A DNA stretch of 7,059 nt from an uncultured Zetaproteobacteria bacterium (GTDB lineage Bacteria > Pseudomonadota > Zetaproteobacteria > Mariprofundales > Mariprofundaceae), in contig CAJXNE010000109.1 of the NCBI GenBank assembly GCA_913056285.1, positions 1-7,059 of the forward strand. Direction: 5' to 3'. The translations under genes were made by a program, and so were the position numbers. Position 1 is the stretch's first letter. Each line of letters begins with the position of its first letter. Under the pieces are notes generated by a model. That model did not search any database. It saw only the letters and a list, made by a program, of their open reading frames with translations, and had not been told where the DNA came from. Positions 4,998-7,059 of this stretch are shown piece by piece.

Positions 4998-6902
4998 TCA
5001 CTCGTGATTTTCGCGTTTATTCTCCATCTCGGCGATCCAGTCATCCAGACCAAAAGAACCAAGATTCTGACCACTTAAATCACGCACGCTGACCGTTCCT
5101 TCATCCCGCTCCCGGTCTCCCGCCACCAAAATAAAAGGCACCCGTTCCAGCGTGTGGGCGCGCACTTTATAGCCGACCTTTTCGTTTCGCAAGTCCGTAT
5201 CTACACGGAAGCCCGCTTTTTTCATCTTATCGCAACATTCTGCCACATATTCTGCCTGTGAATCAGTAATATTACACATCACCGCCTGAACCGGTGCCAG
5301 CCAGAACGGGAAGCGTCCTTCATGATGCTCAATCAGAATTCCGATAAAGCGTTCCATCGAACCGAGAATAGCGCGATGCAGCATCACCGGCGTTTGCCGC
5401 GAGCTGTCTTCGGCCACATATACAGCATCAAGCCTGCCCGGCATGGAGAAGTCGACCTGAATCGTACCGCACTGCCATACGCGACCCAGACAGTCTTTGA
5501 GTGAGAATTCGATTTTTGGCCCGTAAAACGCACCTTCGCCCGGATTTAAACCGTATTCGATATCTTTGGATTGCAGCGCCTGATGCAGCGCCGCTTCCGC
5601 CTTGTCCCACTGCTCATCGGTGCCAACGCGATTATCCGGCCGGTCGGACAGGAAGATAATCACATCCTCAAAGCCAAAACGTTTATAGACATCATAGGTC
5701 AGATCGATGAATGCACACACTTCATCCTGAATCTGGTCTTCGGTGCAGAAAATATGCGCATCGTCCTGCACAAAATTACGCAAGCGCATCAATCCGTGCA
5801 GCGTGCCGGACGGTTCATTGCGATGGCATGAACCAAACTCAGCCAGACGCAGTGGTAGATCGCGATACGAATGCAGATTCTGGTTGAAAACCTGAATATG
5901 GCAGGGGCAATTCATCGGTTTGATCGCATAATCGCGATTCTCCGTATTGGTGGTAAACATCTCTTCGCGGAACTTGCCCCAGTGTCCGGATTTCTCCCAC
6001 AGCTTGCGATCTACAAGTTGTGGCGTCTTGATTTCCTGATAGCCGTTGTCACGCATCACGGCGCGAATTTCATTCTCCACGCTCTGCCAGACAGACCATC
6101 CTTTCGGATGCCAGAAGATCATGCCCGGCGCTTCTTCCTGTAAATGGAACAGATCAAGCGACTTGGCCAGCTTGCGATGGTCGCGCTTCTCGGCTTCTTC
6201 CAAGCGATGCAGATAAGCTTTCAGATCACCCTTGCTTGCCCAGGCCGTGCCGTAGATGCGGCGCAATTGTTCATTATCGGAATTGCCTTCCCAGTATGCG
6301 CCGGAAACCTTCATCAGTTTAAAGTGTTTAAGAAACCCGGTATGTGGCACATGCGGCCCGCGACATAGATCCATCCACTCGCCCTGTCGATACAGGCTCA
6401 CCGTTTCACCAGCCGGAATACGCGCAATCAGCTTGGCTTTGTATGTCTCGCCAATGGACTCGAAATGGGCCACTGCATCATCGCGATCCCATTCTTCACG
6501 GGTGACCGGCAGCTTTTTATTGGAGAGTTCGCGCATTTTCTGCTCGATCTGGCCCAGATCATCCGGCGTAAATGCCCGCTCAAAGGCAAAATCGTAGTAG
6601 AAGCCATCCTCAATCACCGGCCCGATGGTCACCTGCGATTTCGGAAACAATTCCTGCACGGCCATCGCCATCAAATGCGAGGTGGAATGGCGTATCACTT
6701 CCACGCCTTCCCCGGATTTATCAGTAATCAGCGAAACCGTATCGCCGTCATGAAGCGGGTGGGATACATCCACCTGCTTGCCATTGACGCTGGCAGCCAC
6801 CGTCGCCCGCGCCAGGCCGGGGCCGATATCGGCAGCCAGATCGTATGCAGTTGCACCCTCGTCCAGGGTACGGGATGAGCCGTCAGGCAGTTGAATATTC
6901 AT
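4998..6902 (-). CDS. thrS: Threonyl-tRNA synthetase
   Basis: Charges tRNA-Thr with threonine; a cytoplasmic homodimer in the known family. From the ATG at 6900-6902 it has 634 residues (E. coli about 642). Domains in order: TGS (1-62), the N2 editing domain that removes mis-attached serine, with HSTSH (His72, His76), Lys155, Cys180 and His184; the class II catalytic core (about 240-530) with motif 2 HRNEPSG (Arg361) and motif 3 (Arg518); and the C-terminal anticodon-binding domain (from PVQAVMCNITDSQ). The zinc ligands are intact: Cys332, His383, His509. Oddity: the usual NCPGH around the zinc cysteine reads NCPCH. An upstream in-frame ATG at 6936-6938 would add 12 residues, but it lacks a ribosome-binding site and the MNIQLPDGS start matches the E. 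coli N-terminus. GGAGG precedes the chosen ATG by 12 bases, slightly far. Confidence 0.98.
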   Translation of the reverse strand: MNIQLPDGSSRTLDEGATAYDLAADIGPGLARATVAASVNGKQVDVSHPLHDGDTVSLITDKSGEGVEVIRHSTSHLMAMAVQELFPKSQVTIGPVIEDGFYYDFAFERAFTPDDLGQIEQKMRELSNKKLPVTREEWDRDDAVAHFESIGETYKAKLIARIPAGETVSLYRQGEWMDLCRGPHVPHTGFLKHFKLMKVSGAYWEGNSDNEQLRRIYGTAWASKGDLKAYLHRLEEAEKRDHRKLAKSLDLFHLQEEAPGMIFWHPKGWSVWQSVENEIRAVMRDNGYQEIKTPQLVDRKLWEKSGHWGKFREEMFTTNTENRDYAIKPMNCPCHIQVFNQNLHSYRDLPLRLAEFGSCHRNEPSGTLHGLMRLRNFVQDDAHIFCTEDQIQDEVCAFIDLTYDVYKRFGFEDVIIFLSDRPDNRVGTDEQWDKAEAALHQALQSKDIEYGLNPGEGAFYGPKIEFSLKDCLGRVWQCGTIQVDFSMPGRLDAVYVAEDSSRQTPVMLHRAILGSMERFIGILIEHHEGRFPFWLAPVQAVMCNITDSQAEYVAECCDKMKKAGFRVDTDLRNEKVGYKVRAHTLERVPFILVAGDRERDEGTVSVRDLSGQNLGSFGLDDWIAEMENKRENHE

Positions 6903-6914
6903 GGCGATGGTATT

Positions 6915-6919
6915 CCTCC
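6915..6919 (-). promoter_or_regulatory. thrS ribosome-binding site
   Basis: GGAGG, 12 bases before the chosen ATG. The spacer is longer than ideal, but this is the only strong site in the leader and it lies downstream of the alternative ATG at 6936-6938, so it argues for the shorter protein. Confidence 0.7.
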
Positions 6920-6922
6920 GAT

Positions 6923-6946
6923 TAGATAAGCCCTGCATCCTATCTA
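6923..6946 (-). other. Possible leader hairpin next to the thrS ribosome-binding site
   Basis: TAGATAGG (6946-6939) pairs with CTTATCTA (6930-6923), an 8-bp stem with one G-U pair, around the loop ATGCAGGG. It ends 3 bases before GGAGG. E. coli thrS has translational operator hairpins that mimic the tRNA-Thr anticodon arm, but this loop has no obvious Thr anticodon, so any operator role is inference. It would form only if transcription starts upstream of 6946, which conflicts with the candidate promoter at 6937-6964. Confidence 0.3.
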
Positions 6947-6964
6947 CAAAGCAAGCTGCGCCAA
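6937..6964 (-). promoter_or_regulatory. Weak candidate sigma-70 promoter for thrS
   Basis: TTGGCG (6964-6959) and TAGGAT (6942-6937) with a 16-base spacer, each agreeing at four of six positions with the consensus. It is the best pair I find between the tRNA terminator and thrS, where an operon promoter is expected. The match is poor enough to be chance. Confidence 0.25.
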
Positions 6965-6968
6965 GCCC

Positions 6969-7003
6969 AAAAAAAGAGGCCGGACTGATTCAGTCCGGCC
7001 TCT
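6969..7003 (-). terminator. Strong intrinsic terminator after the tRNA gene
   Basis: AGAGGCCGGACT (7003-6992) pairs perfectly with AGTCCGGCCTCT (6986-6975) around a 5-base loop, giving a 12-bp GC-rich stem followed by six T (6974-6969) on the minus strand. It ends the tRNA transcript 21 bases after the CCA and isolates the thrS operon from upstream transcription. Confidence 0.93.
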
Positions 7004-7024
7004 CGGATTATTCTACATTATAAA

Positions 7025-7059
7025 TGGTAGGCTCGGGCGGTTTCGAACCGCCGACCCCC
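7025..7059 (-). tRNA. tRNA gene, 3' half only (isotype not determinable; Val or Ile possible)
   Basis: The minus strand shows, 5' to 3': two bases of the anticodon stem (GG), the 5-base variable loop GGGTC, a T arm with 5-bp stem GGCGG/CCGCC and loop TTCGAAA, the acceptor strand CGAGCCT, discriminator A and an encoded CCA (7027-7025). All spacings fit a class I tRNA. The 5' half including the anticodon is beyond the window. The deduced 5' acceptor strand AGGCTCG with discriminator A would suit tRNA-Ile or some tRNA-Val genes, but this is a guess. Confidence 0.93.

Noticed and set aside
6903..6938. Twelve-residue N-terminal extension of ThrRS from the ATG at 6936-6938
   Set aside because: It lacks a ribosome-binding site, contains the real Shine-Dalgarno sequence in frame, and extends beyond the conserved TGS start.
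1..7059. CRISPR array, prophage, transposase, toxin-antitoxin or another novel multi-gene system
   Set aside because: All coding space is filled by conserved translation genes and rnhB; the spacers are short and hold only regulatory structures and one non-coding repeat.

Overview
The window is a conserved bacterial translation operon, and every gene in it reads on the minus strand. In transcription order (right to left) it holds: the 3' half of a tRNA gene; a strong intrinsic terminator; thrS (threonyl-tRNA synthetase); infC (initiation factor IF3); rpmI (ribosomal protein L35); rplT (L20); pheS and pheT (the two subunits of phenylalanyl-tRNA synthetase); and the first 12 codons of rnhB (ribonuclease HII), cut by the left edge. 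The order thrS-infC-rpmI-rplT-pheS-pheT is the classical arrangement in many Proteobacteria. The ThrRS is strikingly similar to the E. coli enzyme as I remember it, base composition is roughly balanced, and Shine-Dalgarno sites are good. I read this as a Gram-negative proteobacterium. It is not a typical enteric or pseudomonad, because rnhB stands where ihfA usually follows pheT, there is no recognisable pheM leader gene, and PheS carries a four-cysteine cluster that E. coli PheS lacks. I cannot name the genus.

Layout. 7025-7059: tRNA 3' half including encoded CCA. 6969-7003: 12-bp GC-rich hairpin plus T-tract that ends the tRNA transcript. 6903-6968: thrS leader, with a weak candidate promoter and an 8-bp hairpin beside the Shine-Dalgarno site. 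4998-6902: thrS. 4450-4965: infC, which almost certainly begins at an ATT codon, as in E. coli. 4354-4449: infC-rpmI spacer with a terminator-like hairpin. 4156-4353: rpmI. 3753-4109: rplT. 3510-3752: the most unusual spacer, with an intrinsic terminator just after rplT and then a 126-bp imperfect inverted repeat built of 9-base CACGAAG units placed directly upstream of the pheS Shine-Dalgarno site. 2427-3509: pheS. 73-2430: pheT, overlapping pheS by 4 bases. 1-37: start of rnhB. No gap longer than 300 bases lacks a gene.

The products serve translation: two aminoacyl-tRNA synthetases with editing sites, an initiation factor, and two proteins of the large ribosomal subunit. The two hairpin/T-tract structures, after infC and after rplT, divide the operon into three possible transcription segments (thrS-infC, rpmI-rplT, pheST-rnhB). 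They are the likeliest places for regulation.

I find no phage, CRISPR, defence or other clearly new multi-gene system. The items worth a second look are the CACGAAG inverted repeat in the pheS leader, the ATT start of infC, the two internal terminator-like structures, and a few residue-level oddities in the synthetases.
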